Part shown: positions 35,717-48,040 of the stretch, piece after piece
Position numbering within the stretch: position 1 is the stretch's first letter
Layout: every line of letters starts with the position of its first letter
Assembly (NCBI GenBank): GCA_023079485.1
Contig: CM041085.1
Span: forward strand, 29,125,121 to 29,189,120
Origin: Archilochus colubris
Lineage: Eukaryota; Chordata; Aves; Apodiformes; Trochilidae
Direction: 5' to 3'
Length of the DNA stretch: 64,000 nucleotides
The notes under the pieces: generated by a model
What the model was told of the DNA's origin: nothing
What the model saw: only the letters and a program-made list of their open reading frames with translations
Databases searched by the model: none
Translations under genes and position numbers: made by a program

Positions 35717-37322
35717 TATGGACTAAAACAGAATTGAAATTTTCTCCTTGAAGGCTAAGTACATCTCTTACAGATTCCAAGAGGAGTGGAGCTTACAAAG
35801 TGTTTATTTAAAATCTGTGGATGGGAAAGAAATACTTTCTGGTTGTCATTTTAAAGTCAAATTCTATTAAATAAGGAATAAAATCCACTGTAACTATAAC
35901 AGGTAATTTTTCTTTAGACTTATCAAAGTATTCAGTGCCCACTCTGGAGTGAATTCAATCTTGAACATATTCCCAGCATTCCTTACTATTTCTGTAAGAT
36001 CTATTTAAATAATTCTTTCTTCTACAAGAGATGCATTGCACACTCTCTGCCTGTTATGGGATATTGATAACATCTGTTTACTAATCCGAGAGCAACATCC
36101 AGTGACTCCAGAGAATGTGGCAGATTTGAATGGCTGTCATGTTAAGTCAGGTGGCAGAGTGCCTGACTGATTAGCTAGTGAAAAGAATAGGGGTTTACAG
36201 ACAAAATGAAATGGGACAGCAGCATATTAGGGGAACAGGTTACTTATAATCCATGTTATTCTGGGAATAAAAGAGTGAACCTAAAAGTATAGAAAGATAC
36301 AGAAGTCATGAAATATATTCATATTTTTGTCCAGTGATTTTTGAGTCTCTTGGTAAAGCAATTGCCTTGGGTTGTGCAAGGAAGGGATAGAGCACTGCAA
36401 TATTTAATTAGTGAAGCTCTTTTCATTTGCCTCCAGAACAGGGGAGTTTCATGGCCTTGTGTCTAGTTGGGCATTGATGGTGTAGATGCAGACTTTACAT
36501 TCTGCTGCCCTGCTAGGACTGTAATCAGAACACTTTTGCTGGGAAAGAACAAGATTAAAACATCTCCAAGGGAGTTGGTTCTCTGGTCTGCCCTCAAGTG
36601 TGTCCATCAATGCAACAGTCTCACTCTTAGCTTGCTAGGGCAGTCTTAGCACAATGTGGTGGAACAGTGAATGCTTTAGAAGGGTAATAATGCAGTTTTC
36701 TTAGGGCTGGTGAAAGCAAAGGATTGCTTTTTCTGCCTAATCACACCGAGTGTCTGTGTAAACCTGGAAAAGCTGACCTTGAGGGGAGACCACACTCTCC
36801 TTTGCAAAAGATGGGGAGGGACCTGCTGTCTTTGTATAATCTTTTAGGCTATTGTCTTAAAAAACAATTTAAAGGAGTCTGATTTGCCTGGCTTTTGTGG
36901 GGGTACAAAATGATGAGAGAAGGCATAACGTGCTTTCTCTGTGCTCTTCCCACAGAATCAGACTTACCTCATCTATCTTTGTTATCTCAAAGTGATGATC
37001 TGAAAAAGTTATCCTGAGCTCCTTGCGCAGTCAATGGAGAGAAATTAGAAGGTGTTTTTCTTCTTCAGGTGAAGCATAACATCATAACAGGTGGTCCAAA
37101 ATGGGCAAAACAAATCACCTTTGAAGCTGTGTCCTTCCTGCCATTAAGTATAAAGACTAGAGTGAATAACTCAGATTTAGATAACTAACTTCTAAGCACA
37201 GAAGTTAGATACAGTGTATATCAGGAATAAGGACCAGCTCTTGTCCTGTTTCATGTTTTCTGGAAGATGAAGGTCTCCAGAAGGGTTCTGTTTAAGGGAA
37301 TAGTATTTTATTACCTGTACTG
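35717..37322. other. Unique noncoding DNA with a possible conserved block
   Basis: No gene is recognised. The stretch 36,030-36,185 is complex sequence with several factor-like words and is flagged in the findings. Confidence 0.5.
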
Positions 37323-37402
37323 GCTTTTGTTTGTTTGTGTGGGTGTTTTTTTTTTGTGGGTTTTTTTTGTCTTTGGTTGGTTGCTTTTGGTTTTTTTTGT
37401 TG
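37323..37402. repeat. T/G-rich low-complexity tract
   Basis: Irregular runs of T interrupted by G (gttt/gggttt) over about 80 bp. It causes the hydrophobic plus-strand frame at 37,267-37,470, which is not a gene. Confidence 0.85.
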
Positions 37403-39378
37403 GTACCTGGTCCACAGTACAAGGGCTATATCTTCACTGTTGGTCGGTGAGGCATAGGTCAACAAAATAAAGTGTGTAGGCTTGCAAATGCTGCTTGATT
37501 TCAATGGAATGTACATTTACTGAATCTGAGCCCAACTGTAATGTTGTCATAGGTCCAGCTCTTGGACATTTCAAAATTTTTCCAGGAATATGAGAGTGAT
37601 TTTTAAAGCTAAACTGAGTCTGAAAACTTCCTGATGTAGCTGAGAAGAGAGAACACAACTGAATTCATAGAGCTCCACAATATTTGCCTACCTAGAAAAG
37701 ACACATTTCTTAGTCCAACTTCAAAAATAGGTACTAAGAAAAGATACCCATCTCTTCTTTTTTCTTCCTTACTATTGTTCACTCGTGAATATGTAACACA
37801 GCATAACATTCTCAAACTATAATCTGCTCAACATTATCTAATTGCATCTGTCATTTTACTCTGCAATAAAATACTTCTGGGGGAAAAGAAATATGGAACT
37901 TAGCACTTGAGCTACTTTTTAAAAAATTGCTTCTGATTTTAAACACGTAGCAGTGGCATTTACCTGCTAAAATTTAAAAAGCAAAAACAATCTGCATGTT
38001 ATCAAGCTCATATGTAGTTATCATCTGTAGCTCATATGCTACAGTGTGGGTATACCTTGTTCAAGTGATTCTTGGAGCAGATAGTCTCTCATACGAGAAC
38101 TCAGCTAGGGTCCACATCTCTATTTTTGACATATGCTATAAGCAGTCTCTGGACTGCCTGTTTGGTATTGTTTAATTATTGTTCCTCTGAATGTGCTAAT
38201 TGTACTTTGGCTGTAGAACTTGTAAATGGGAAGGATGCCAACATGTTCAGTAAGTAACATCTTTGTGCTATCCATGCCAGCTTCCCAGAAAATACATCCA
38301 AGATGGTTATTGATCCTTTTTCTTGTGCTTTTACAGCTTAATTCCCCTTCATTCTTTTCCCTTTCTTCCTGATTCTCAAGCTGATACCCTGTAAAAGTGA
38401 TTTGCTTCAGCAGATCCCATGCCAGCAACATGCCAGCTACTTGCAGCGTTCCATGTCACTCGCAGTCTCTGCTTTCTCACCTTTCTCCTCCCTGTCCTTT
38501 CCCCTTCATATATCTCCTTTCTGTTGCAACCAAATGAGGATAGGAAAAGTCTTTTACTGCCTGATGGTTGGCATTCTCAAGTTGCACAGAAAGTATTAGG
38601 CATGAATTTGTTACTGCCTTCAAAAACCATGGGAGCTTCTACACAGACTCGTCTTCTAAAATTCAAGTACAAAGGCAGTCTTGCCTTGTATGTGCTTACA
38701 TAAAAAGCAAACAGCAGGGATTAATTACTTTAGACAGCTAAATAAATATTTATTTCCCCATAATAGTCTTCAAAAATATCTGTCACCGTTTCACTACCTA
38801 ACAATGGCTGGTAGCGACAAGTGGGATCTTTTTCAATGGAAGTTGCTTTTTAATGAGTGTTTTTTCAAGTAGGGGATTTAATCTGGTGCTGCTTTTGGAC
38901 CAATGCCCGCCCTATCCCACTCCAAACTCCCTCTGATTAACAAAAAGCCTTGTTTTTAAACTGATCTAGCTCAGCTGATGCTAGTTGATTCTTTTATTTA
39001 ACTCAGGCTTGTTTATGAGTCAATTAGCATTTAAACTGAGCACCCAGCCTTAGTATAAACTCCCAGTCACCTAAACCAAACAAAACAGCCTTTTCTTCTG
39101 ATTTTTAGGGGCCACTAAGCACCTATACAGTATCCTGCTGTAGCATTCTTATGTTGCCAGGGCTTAGGGAATTCATCCCTAATGATTTTGGCTGAGATTT
39201 GCACAGGTCAAAATTAGATAAGGTGCTTTCCTCAGAGCAGGAGCCTGAGTTTCCAGTCCTCTCTCAGTGTCCCTGCCACCATGCCTGTGAGGCAACTCCT
39301 GCTGGGAGTGGTGGGGTAGGCAGTGAGCCACAGTGCACTTTAAATGACCTGAAAATGCTGAAATCAGCCCACCCAGAG
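37403..39378. other. Unique noncoding DNA
   Basis: No gene or repeat family is recognised. Open frames up to about 103 codons have no motif. Confidence 0.5.
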
Positions 39379-39429
39379 GATGGTTTTGGTTGGAAGGAAT
39401 CTTAAAGGTTATCTTATGTCCCACCATAG
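39379..39429 (-). mobile_element. Tiny CR1 3' UTR fragment
   Basis: The plus strand 'tggttttggttggaaggaatcttaaaggttatct' is the reverse complement of the CR1 3' UTR just before the tail. Only about 50 bp survives. It abuts the next CR1 piece in the opposite orientation, so one element has inserted beside or into another, or the two form a rearranged pair. Confidence 0.6.
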
Positions 39430-39894
39430 AGCTCCTGGAACATGTCGAGTGAAGAGACACTAAAATGATCAGAGGGCTGGAGCACCTCCCCTGTGAAGAC
39501 AGGCTAAATAAGTTGGGGTTGTTCAGCCTGGAGAAAAGGAGGCTCCAAGGTGACCTTAAAGCAGCTTTCCAATATCTGAAGGGGGCCTACAAGAAGGTTG
39601 GGGTAGGGCTTTTTGCATGGGTGTGTAGCAAGAGTACAAGGGGCAATGGTTTAAATCTTGAACATGGGAGATGTAGGTGAGACATTAGTAAGAAATTTTT
39701 TCCTGTGAGGGTGGTCAGACACTGGCACAGGTTGCCCAGGGAAGTTATGTCTGCCCCCTCCCTGGAAGTGTTCAAGGCCAGGTTGGATGGGGCTTTAGCA
39801 ACCTGGTCTGGTGGGAGGTGTCCCTGCCCACGCAGGGGGGGTGGAACCAGATCATCTTTAAGGTCCCTTCCAGCCCAAAGCATTCTATGATTTT
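39430..39894 (+). mobile_element. CR1 LINE, 5'-truncated
   Basis: It starts in the ORF2 C-terminal part (codons for MIRGLEHLPCEDRLNKLGLF at 39,465 onward) and continues through EKRRLQGDLKAAFQYLKGAYKK, TRGNGLNL and RHWHRLPREVMSAPSLEVFKARLDGAL. The typical 3' UTR follows ('tggtgggaggtgtccctgccca...aaggtcccttccagcccaaagcattctatgatttta'). At least one frameshift or stop is present (TAG at about 39,675, after ...HGRCR), so ORF2 is dead. The subfamily resembles the copy at 58.2 kb, not the 2.8 and 9.3 kb pair. Confidence 0.93.
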
Positions 39895-39999
39895 ACAGTC
39901 TGGTTCTGTTCCCAAATTTTCCTAACTTGCACTTATCTTTTTCATTCCATCTCTTTCCAGTACTTTCCTGATCCCATGCCTGGCCTATGTGTTAACTAT

Positions 40000-40576
40000 T
40001 CCTGGGGTGTGTCAAACAGCATAACCAGCTGGTTAAAAGAGGTGATGGTTCTGCTGTATCCAGTGTTGGTGCGGTGTCACCTTGAGCAGTGTTTGCAGTG
40101 CTGGGCTCCTCAGTTTCAGAAAAATGTGAAGAACCTTGAATATATCCAGAAGAGAGCAACATAGGTTGTGAAAGTACAGGAAGAAATGTCCTCTGAGGAG
40201 CATCTAAGGACTTCGGGTTTGTCTGGTTTGCAGAAGAGGAAGCTGAGGGTTGACCTCATGGCTCTTTACAGTTTCCTTAGGAGAGGATGTGGAGAGGGAG
40301 CTTCTGAGCTTTTCTCCTGGGGATCATGAGAACCATGAGAATGGTTCAAAGCTGCTCCAGTTTTAGACTGGACATTAGGAAACATTCTCTGCTTAGAATG
40401 TGGTGAAACACTGGAACGGACTTCCTAGAGAGGTGGTTGCTGCCCCAAGCCTGTAATTATTTAAGAAGCATTTGGACAATGCCTTTAAGAGCATACTTTA
40501 ACTTTTGGCCAGCTCTGAATTGGAGTTGGACTAGATGATTGTTGTAACTGAAATAGTCCATTTTATTCTATTGATC
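40000..40576 (+). mobile_element. Highly degraded CR1-type LINE
   Basis: Old CR1 homology begins near 40,000 (a region corresponding to ...RSREVI..LYPVLVRCHLEQCLQCWAPQF). It passes through blocks corresponding to the RRAT, LRGDL and RLDIR segments with many stops and indels, and ends in a degraded 3' UTR (ttggactagatgattgttg ... attctattgatctt) near 40,576. The wording differs from the other CR1 copies in the window ('gaacggacttcctagagaggtgg'), suggesting another, older subfamily. Confidence 0.85.
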
Positions 40577-43500
40577 TTAAACTCCTGTCTACACATTAGT
40601 GTTCCTAACTGTAATTCCTGATCCCTACCCCTGTCTCCCTTTATTCTATTTGCTTTTTCATTCTATTTGCTATTTCTATTCCTTCCAGTGTTACTTAGCA
40701 GGCAGGCACTGTAAAAGTGTTCAGGAAATAGTGTTTAATTTCCTGAAGGTACCGCGCTAGTGTAGTCATGCTCCTGGCATGGAGTTGGTGAAAATGGAAC
40801 TAACAACAGGAAACAAATCACAAAATGTCCTATATAATTAGGCTTTCCCATACAGCTGCAAGAGAGACAATATAGATGTTGTTTTGTGTCTGGTCATCCA
40901 AGTGGAGTTGTCTCATGAGCAAAGATGCCTTTTGATCATTTGTATGAGGAGAAAGGAGAAGCAGCTGAAAAGGCTGACTGCCAAATGGTATACATCTGAA
41001 CCAGTACTATACAGCTATTTCGGTCTGATGAATCACACCCCTGAAGACCTGAAAAATGTGTGAGACTTTTAAAATGGTGGTAAGAAAATTACTGATTTGG
41101 TGTGTGGTTAATTAAACACCAACTGGTACTCTTCACTGTTTTAGAGAATTAATAAATGCCTCTGTTGCAACGTCATGTTGAAGCCTGAATGGTGTCCACC
41201 AGCTGTGAAGGATAGAGAATGCAGGCTGTTCTTCCAGCAGATAATGAGACATCTTGTACATCATGTGCATCTCTCAGAAATCCTTCAGACCTCTTGCTTT
41301 GAATTATCAGTAAAGATTTGTAGAGACTTCATCTAATCTTGGCAACATTCCTGGTTTCAGAGGTATCTGGACATGGTGACCTGAAGAGGACCCTTCCAAC
41401 CAACAACTCTTTGGCAATATAAAACATTCGATATTTAATACCTTGGCTTCTAGGTCATTGCAAGTACAGAAGGCTCAGTCTGTGTTTATTGGGAAAACAA
41501 GGCTTCTTTTAGTCCATGGATAAAGCTGAACTGCTGAAACCTCTGCAAGGCTTACTTGGAGCAAGTTTTCTCATGCTTTATAGAAAACATGGTAGAGAAA
41601 GAGACCACAACTCAAGTCACCAGAGACAGTACCTACTCTGCAGTAGTGCCCAGGCAGCTCCTGATTCTGACAAAAGGACTTGTCCAAAGAATGAGGGTGC
41701 TTTGATTTGTCCTGTGCCCTTACGACAATCCTCTGTCTTTCCAGGGGAAGGCCTAGGTCAGGTCCTCCTGGAACAGAAGTGCATGGTGGACATGTAAAGG
41801 AAGGGAGCTTGTGGACTTATGTTGAGGGCTTATGTTGAGGGAAAACAGAGAAAATGACAGAGAAAGGGTCTCAGAGTGTCAACAGGAGTCTGGGGTAGGG
41901 AGGAACAACCACGCGGTACTGGTGAGTAAGGAGAATAGGGAGAGAGGGAGAGGACAGTGGTGCATCCTCCTCCCCTTGGCCTTGAGGGAAAGGGTGTGCT
42001 GTGGCGGGAAGGCATACATGAATGGGACACTACACAGAGATACAGGGCTGAGAGAGGAAGTGCGAGAGAGGAGGCAGGAGGAGGCGTGGGGAATCCCTGA
42101 ATTAGAGAGAGGGCAGAGGGACTGGCAGGGAGCTTGTTGTGTGATACATGATGAACAGTGCTTCTTGCACTCAGACCTATGGAAGCTGCGAAGTTTGGAG
42201 CCCACAAGGTGCTCCACAGAAGATGAGTATGTGTTGTAGTGGTGCAGCCTGACAACTTTCCCAGCTCTGGGCAAGGGACAGGGAGAGGAGAGGGTTTTCA
42301 GGAGAAAGTGATGTAATTTAGTCACCTCTCTTCATCTACCTTCCCTCCATTCATTATGTTTATTTGTTCAGTCAGGTATTTGATAGGTGGTTTAATATAT
42401 TCATTTTATGTATGCCACGGTAACTCCATCCCTGGTTGAACTCCACTGAATCTAGATCATTATTAGAAAATTGCTTTATAAATAAGCCTGGACTGATAGA
42501 CACATTCCGTGTTAAATACAAAGCACCCTGCTTCTAAGCTTCTGCATGTTTTCCTGAAATGCAAACACAGGCAACAGGCACATCATTGTTAAACTAATTA
42601 AAATTTAAAGAGAGACCTTTATACATAGTAGTCTAGCTAATTTGTTGTCACAGGATCATAATTCATGAAATATATTTTCTATTGTTAGTTAAATTAATAA
42701 TAAGCAAAACAGAGCATATGGAATGTGTCAGCTGATGAGTCAAGATGGAAGGAAACATCTTTACCAAGTCTTTAAGTCATGCCTTCTTCTACACAATTTT
42801 CTTCCTGGATAAATGGCTAGAAAGTTGCAGTCTAAATAAATATGATGGACTTTCCCTGCAGACACCCTTCTGTGCTGAACTGCTGTGCTTCTATTTTACA
42901 AAACCACTGAAAAACAATGTTAAAGCAACCACTGCTTACTGGAAGTTCAGATGTCTGTATTGGAGACAAAATTTGGAGATGAAGTAAATAGAGGAGAAGT
43001 TCACCAGATGTGAGTAAAAGTGTCATGTAACTTGCAAGAATTTGGTTTAAAAGAGATACATGCAACGATTCACCCCAGGACATCATAGCTGTTTTCATCT
43101 CAATGGATCTGTTCCATTCCTCTTGCCGGGGTGGCTCAGCTGCTCCAACAGCATTAACTGAACTCCTGTGCATTAAAACACAGTAATTTAGAGAAAAGCC
43201 CAGATTGATGCCAGCTGAGCTGCTCCACTCCAGATACCGCTTTCTAAGCATAGGAACCACCTATGCACTAGCAGCAGAGGTGTCTAAAACAGAGGCAGGA
43301 GAGACTGCCGAAGGCAGAAGCCACAGTGAAGTCACAGGATTAGGTTCCCCTACAGATGAATTGGAGTTGTCAGGCCTATGTGGCATCCTTGAGCAGTTAA
43401 TTCAGTTCTGGCAGAAGTTTTGGTTGTGTTATTGCCTGTGTCAGCACAGGGGAAATGCTGCTTGGTGCATTGTATCTGCTAATTTTCCTGGAAATTATGT

Positions 43501-45886
43501 GGGCCTCTGCCCTGGGGCTGGTAGAAAACTGAAATGAACATCCTGTGAGCATGGATTTTTGAGTGTTATTTCTATACAAAGCCAAATCCTCATTGGAAAG
43601 CTACCTGATGGGTACTAGGTACTTCAGAGAACACTGGCATAGCATGGGTTTGTAGGAAGCTGAAGCTCCATAGTTTTCTTGTATTCCTATTTCACCTCTG
43701 GCCAACCTATTGTCTTTTTCTTGGAATGAACTGTCTTCTGGATTTCTCCACATATTCTTGCTCTTGAGTTTGAATTCCTCCCTGTAGCAGGGAAATGGAC
43801 TTTCATATTCCAAATGCTCTTGATTTCAGCCAGGACAGGCTTATGATTTCCCTGTGACTAGGTTGAATGAAGCTAATTATAATCTTCTGAGCATTTGGTT
43901 GATAAGGGGACTCTCCCTGAGCCATCATTTTGGAGCGTGTAGCTGCCTATCTCACCTCCTTTTCTTATCACATTAAAACAAGTGTTCCCGTGATTATGGT
44001 GCTAATCAAGATGAGGGTCCTTGTGGATTTGTGCTGAACAATTCATGCTCACTGTCTCTTTGCAACTGTCCTAGCTGTCCTTCCCGTGCCTCTTCTGCCA
44101 CTGTTATGGCAATCAGTGCTTTAGGTCCTCCCAGCATCTTCTAAATGCCCTTTGGTTTCTCTCCTCCCTCCCAAGGTCTTAAACAATCTCTCCCATCCAG
44201 TCATCCTCATTGCATCCATTTTTATCTCATATCCACTCCTAAACCCTTGGGACCATGGAGGGTTTGATATTTCCAGGGGTTGGGTTTCAGCAGTGCTCAC
44301 TGTCATTTCTTGCTGCCTGCAGAGCACTGCTGGACAGACTGGCAGACAAAGAAGACAAATAATCTCTGCCTGTTCTCCATCAGCATAAGGGTGGATATGA
44401 CCTTCTTTCTTTCTTTCCCCAACTTCTGGATTTCCTGCAGTTGTAAGAATTTAATAAGTTTTTATTGCACTCTCTTGGTCAAATTTAATTTTCGTGTTTC
44501 TTCTAACAGAAAGGCAGGCAGATAGGTAACCAGGCAGCATGAGTGTTTAAAGCCTTTGTTGCTCTGGACTGTCTAAGACTTTGGACTACATAGGAACATC
44601 ACTTCTTTATCCTGTTGGCATTTAGTATGTCCCACTCTTTTGATTTTTTTTTGTTTTGTTGCGTTTTTTTGTTTTTTTTTTTTGCCAGCATCCAGAAATC
44701 CTGATCAAGTCACAGACTACTCAGGTCTATATTCCAGTGTCCAAGATTTTGTGTTTTTCATCCCATTTCCTCTTTCTGGTAATTTTCCACTGAAATCAGC
44801 TTGGCCAAATCATGTCTTTCTATGTGGCAAAAACTTGTGGAAAATTTATGAAATAAAATAATTTATAAGGCCACCAAATAGAGCCTTGTTTTCTCAGCTT
44901 GAATCTTGTTTTCTCTGCTCATGAATGAAACTTTGTATTTTAACTGAGGCTAGACATTTGCCCCAATATATCTATCTAGTAACTGTTGGCATTTTGTGGT
45001 AAATAAAAGGAGTTGTTTAAAGGGCTAGCAAATAGTAGAAGAAGTAAAGCAATGAGTTCATTGTCTTGCAGTTCAGTTTCTAAAGTATAGTTAGAAATAC
45101 AACATGCCTATTAATAGCCAAAATTGTGGGTTATAAAAGCTGGAACAGAAGCAATGATTCCTTTTCAAGGATCTAGGAGAGTGTACTATCAGAGCTGGAA
45201 GCTGTCAGTGAAAAGAACCATTTTTTTGACTAAAAAGATGTAAAAGGTATACTGAAGAGAATGTCTGATTCCTGATACTGATAGCACTGTCACAAGTGTA
45301 CATGATGAATGTGATTAGCACTGTCAAATATAGACACTGGTTAATGCTCTCTTTAATTAGCATTGAAGTGTGCTTTACATTAGTGTATGAATGAGAGCTA
45401 TGCCTTGTAGAGGGAGAAGAGCAGAAGATGGCCAAATGGAGATTTTACATGTGTGACCTGCAGAAGTAGCATATCATAGCTTGTAAGTTACTTGAGCAAC
45501 CAAGTATGAGATCAGCTGTGGCATGTGGGTCCTAGTAAGATGGAAGAAAGGAGGAAAGGAGCTCTGGTCAGGGGATGGATACTATGACTTTGCACTGGTA
45601 AATTAGTCACCTCATTTTGTAGGAACAAGACATACAAGGAGACCTGAATTTTAGGTTTACCTTGAAGAAGCAGTGGTGAATGTAAGTTGTTACTAGAGGT
45701 TATAGTCCAAGTTTCACAGTCTTTCTTCTTTTGTTTGCATTAAGTATACCAATTTAGCCAGCCACAGCAAGTTCATCCAGGTGGTGTCCCAGCAGACCTT
45801 CTGTGGCCCCATAGTGCCAACAGTGCTGCCCATGGCACTGGGCTGGCCTGACTATGCTAGAGAATACTAGCAGCAGCTCCATGCCT
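40577..45886. other. Unique noncoding DNA with minor repeats
   Basis: No gene is recognised. A possible CR1-tail scrap lies at 41,370-41,420. A 13 bp phrase is duplicated in tandem at 41,816-41,841. The part from about 41,830 to 42,300 is purine-rich on the plus strand and has 135-148 codon frames on both strands, which look like composition effects. The section 45,755-45,886, next to the LTR, is GC-rich and may belong to that element. The interval 42,590-42,745 is a possible regulatory block. Confidence 0.5.
41370..41420 (+). mobile_element. Possible CR1 3' UTR scrap
   Basis: 'acatggtgacctgaagaggacccttccaacc' resembles the CR1 3' UTR phrase 'gatgacctccagaggtcccttccaacc'. No octamer tail follows. 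The match is short and could be chance. Confidence 0.3.
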
Positions 45887-46953
45887 TGGTGTGTTGACCC
45901 TTGCTGGATGCTTTGTGCTCACCAGCCCCTCTACCAGTTCTCTCCTCAGCTGGAGAGGGGAGATACAGTACAATGAAAGGCTCATGGGTCAAGTTAAGGA
46001 CAGGAAGAAATCATTGTAGTTACAATAATGCCACAGGCTAAACAAACATGGCTTGTGGAAATCAGTTAAATTTATGACAATCAAATCTGAGTAGGCTAAT
46101 GAGAAATAAAAACTGTTTTAAAGCACCTTTCATTCACTCCTTCTGTCTTCTTGGGCTCAGCTTTAGTCCTGATTTTCTCTACCTCCTCCTCAGCAGTACA
46201 GGGTGATGAGAAAAAGGGGTTCAGCCAGTTCATCTCACATTGTCTCTGCTACTGCTCGCTCCTCAGCGAGAGACTCCTCACACTCTTCCCCTGCTCCAGT
46301 GTGGATTCCTCCATTAACTTCTCCAGTGTGAATCCTTCCACAGGCTGCCATTCTTCATTAACTGCTACAGCATGGGTGCTGTCCCCAAGGGGTGTAGTCC
46401 TTCAGGAATGGACTGCTCCAGTGAGGATCCCCCATGAGGTCACAAGTTCTGCCAGCAAAACTGCTCCAACCTGGGATCCACTCTCCATGATCATGCCAAG
46501 AGCCTGCTCCATCATGGGCTTCCCATGCAGTCTCAAGCCATCCACTACCTGCATCCACAGCACTGGTGTGGGGTCCTCCATGGGCTGCAGGTGGATATCT
46601 GCTCTATTGTTAACTTCCATGTGCTGCAGGGCCACAATCTGCCTTGCCATGGTCTTCATAAGGGGATGCAGGGACATCCCTGCTTTTACACCCAGAGCAC
46701 TTCCTCCTCCTCCCTGTTTACTGACCTTGATGTATGCAGAGTGTTTTCTCTCACATATCCTCACTTAGTGTCTCTGGCTGCAATTGCATAGGTTGTTTTT
46801 TTTTCCCCCTTCTTCAATATGTTATCACAGAGGTGCTACCACTATCTCTGATGGGCTCTGCTTTGGCCAGTGGTGGGTCTTCTAGCAGCTTCTCACAGAA
46901 GCCACCCTTGTAGCCCCCTCACTAGCAAAGCATTGTTATGCAAACCCACTACA
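45887..46953 (-). mobile_element. Avian endogenous-retrovirus-type LTR (solo-LTR-like)
   Basis: Read on the minus strand, this segment of about 1.07 kb starts TGTAGTGGGTTTGCAT (ending at 46,953). It runs through 'ggcttctgtgagaagctgctagaag' and 'tctgtgataac', then a GC-richer block of imperfect 'ctggagca' repeats, and ends near 45,887 with 'gtccagctgaggag ... gggtcaacacacca'. The order and wording match an LTR family I recall as widespread in bird genomes, and the ends are TG...CA. A degenerate poly(A) signal (CATAAA) lies at 46,071-46,076. No gag, pol or env sequence and no second LTR is visible, so it is best read as a solo LTR left by recombination. No matching target-site duplication was found at these edges, so the exact boundaries are uncertain. 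The 120-205 codon frames inside are not retroviral genes. Confidence 0.65.
46294..46525 (-). repeat. Imperfect repeats inside the LTR
   Basis: The word ctccagtgtggat and variants recur at about 46,294, 46,321, 46,365, 46,416, 46,464 and 46,507, spaced 27-51 bp. The minus strand reads as a series of degenerate 'atccacactggagca' units. Such internal tandem units in an LTR U3-like region could once have been enhancer repeats. Confidence 0.6.
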
Positions 46954-48040
46954 AGAGTATACTGCTATAGTGTTGTCACAGGGATTTTGTCTATGCAAAG
47001 GTTGTTGTCTCCCTCTTTCTAAGAGCCCATGTGTCCCCTGGGCATGCAGCAGTCATCTAGCCCCTCTAGTATTTTGGCTCTGTGTTAAAGCCAGCATTCA
47101 ATGCAGCTAAACCAACCATTCAATGGGAACAGGGTTTGAACAGACCTAAACACTCTCTGTCACTGCCATCCTCACAACACCTCCTACCTTTTAAATAAAA
47201 TTGGTTTAAAAATCTTCTACAAACTGTTTTGCATGACATTTTAAAGTAAACAAACACAGTTTAAATTTAAAGCTAAAGCAAAACAAGAAATGTAAATGGA
47301 AACTTAACTTACTTTCCTTGTAGACCTTGCCATGGAAAAATGAAAAGAAAAAGTAATTAAGTTATATTTTCTCAGGAAAAATAATTTTCTGGCAAAATCT
47401 CATTCTTCAGAGAAAAAGATTTTTCACCCACCATCTCTGGCCAGCTGAAGTTTTAAAATAAAAAGCAGCATATATGAACTTACAGTTTATTGTTTGCTGC
47501 CCAGTAATATATACTTCAAATGAAAAGTAGAAGCAACCCACCACATGTAGAGTAGAGGGATGAAAGAAATAGCAGAAGGAACTGACAGGCACAGGTTGGA
47601 GAATAATTCGTCATTCATCAGTGCAAGCTGACAGATTTACTCAGTAGAGTCCAAAAGCCTTTTGTATCTCCATTTTCACCCATACTCTTTCGTTCTGGAT
47701 GTTGCAAATAGGTACTTTAAAATGATTGCTCTGACTATTTTGAAATATTTGCTACTAGAAATTATTGTTCCTGGTACTTCTGAGAGACTTGGAAGGTCAC
47801 AGAGTGATTTTACAGTGCCCCGTGAGTCATGGTACAGTTTCAGAGGTGTTTTACAAATTCAAGTCAATAAGGCTATGTTTCATTATAGAGAAGAAATCAA
47901 AAAAGGTTGTAACCATGAAAAAGAGCACTATTTATTAAGAGTTGTTCCTTAAGTCAACCAATACATCTTTTTTATCTTCTGGAGTTATATTACAGTTAAA
48001 AAAAACCCAACAAAACAATTTCAATACTAAAAGTTATTTC
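46954..48040. other. Unique AT-rich noncoding DNA
   Basis: No gene or repeat is recognised between the LTR and the next CR1. A 96-codon plus frame at 47,662-47,952 has no motif I recognise. Confidence 0.5.

Noticed and set aside
41830..42325. Overlapping 135-148 codon frames on both strands
   Set aside because: They reflect purine-strand bias. The residues are low-complexity, with no motif and no splice or promoter support.
46151..46768. The longest open frame in the window (205 codons, plus) and an overlapping 120-codon minus frame
   Set aside because: Both lie inside the LTR-like repeat, contain no known domain, and follow from its imperfect repeats. They are not gag, pol, env or a host gene.
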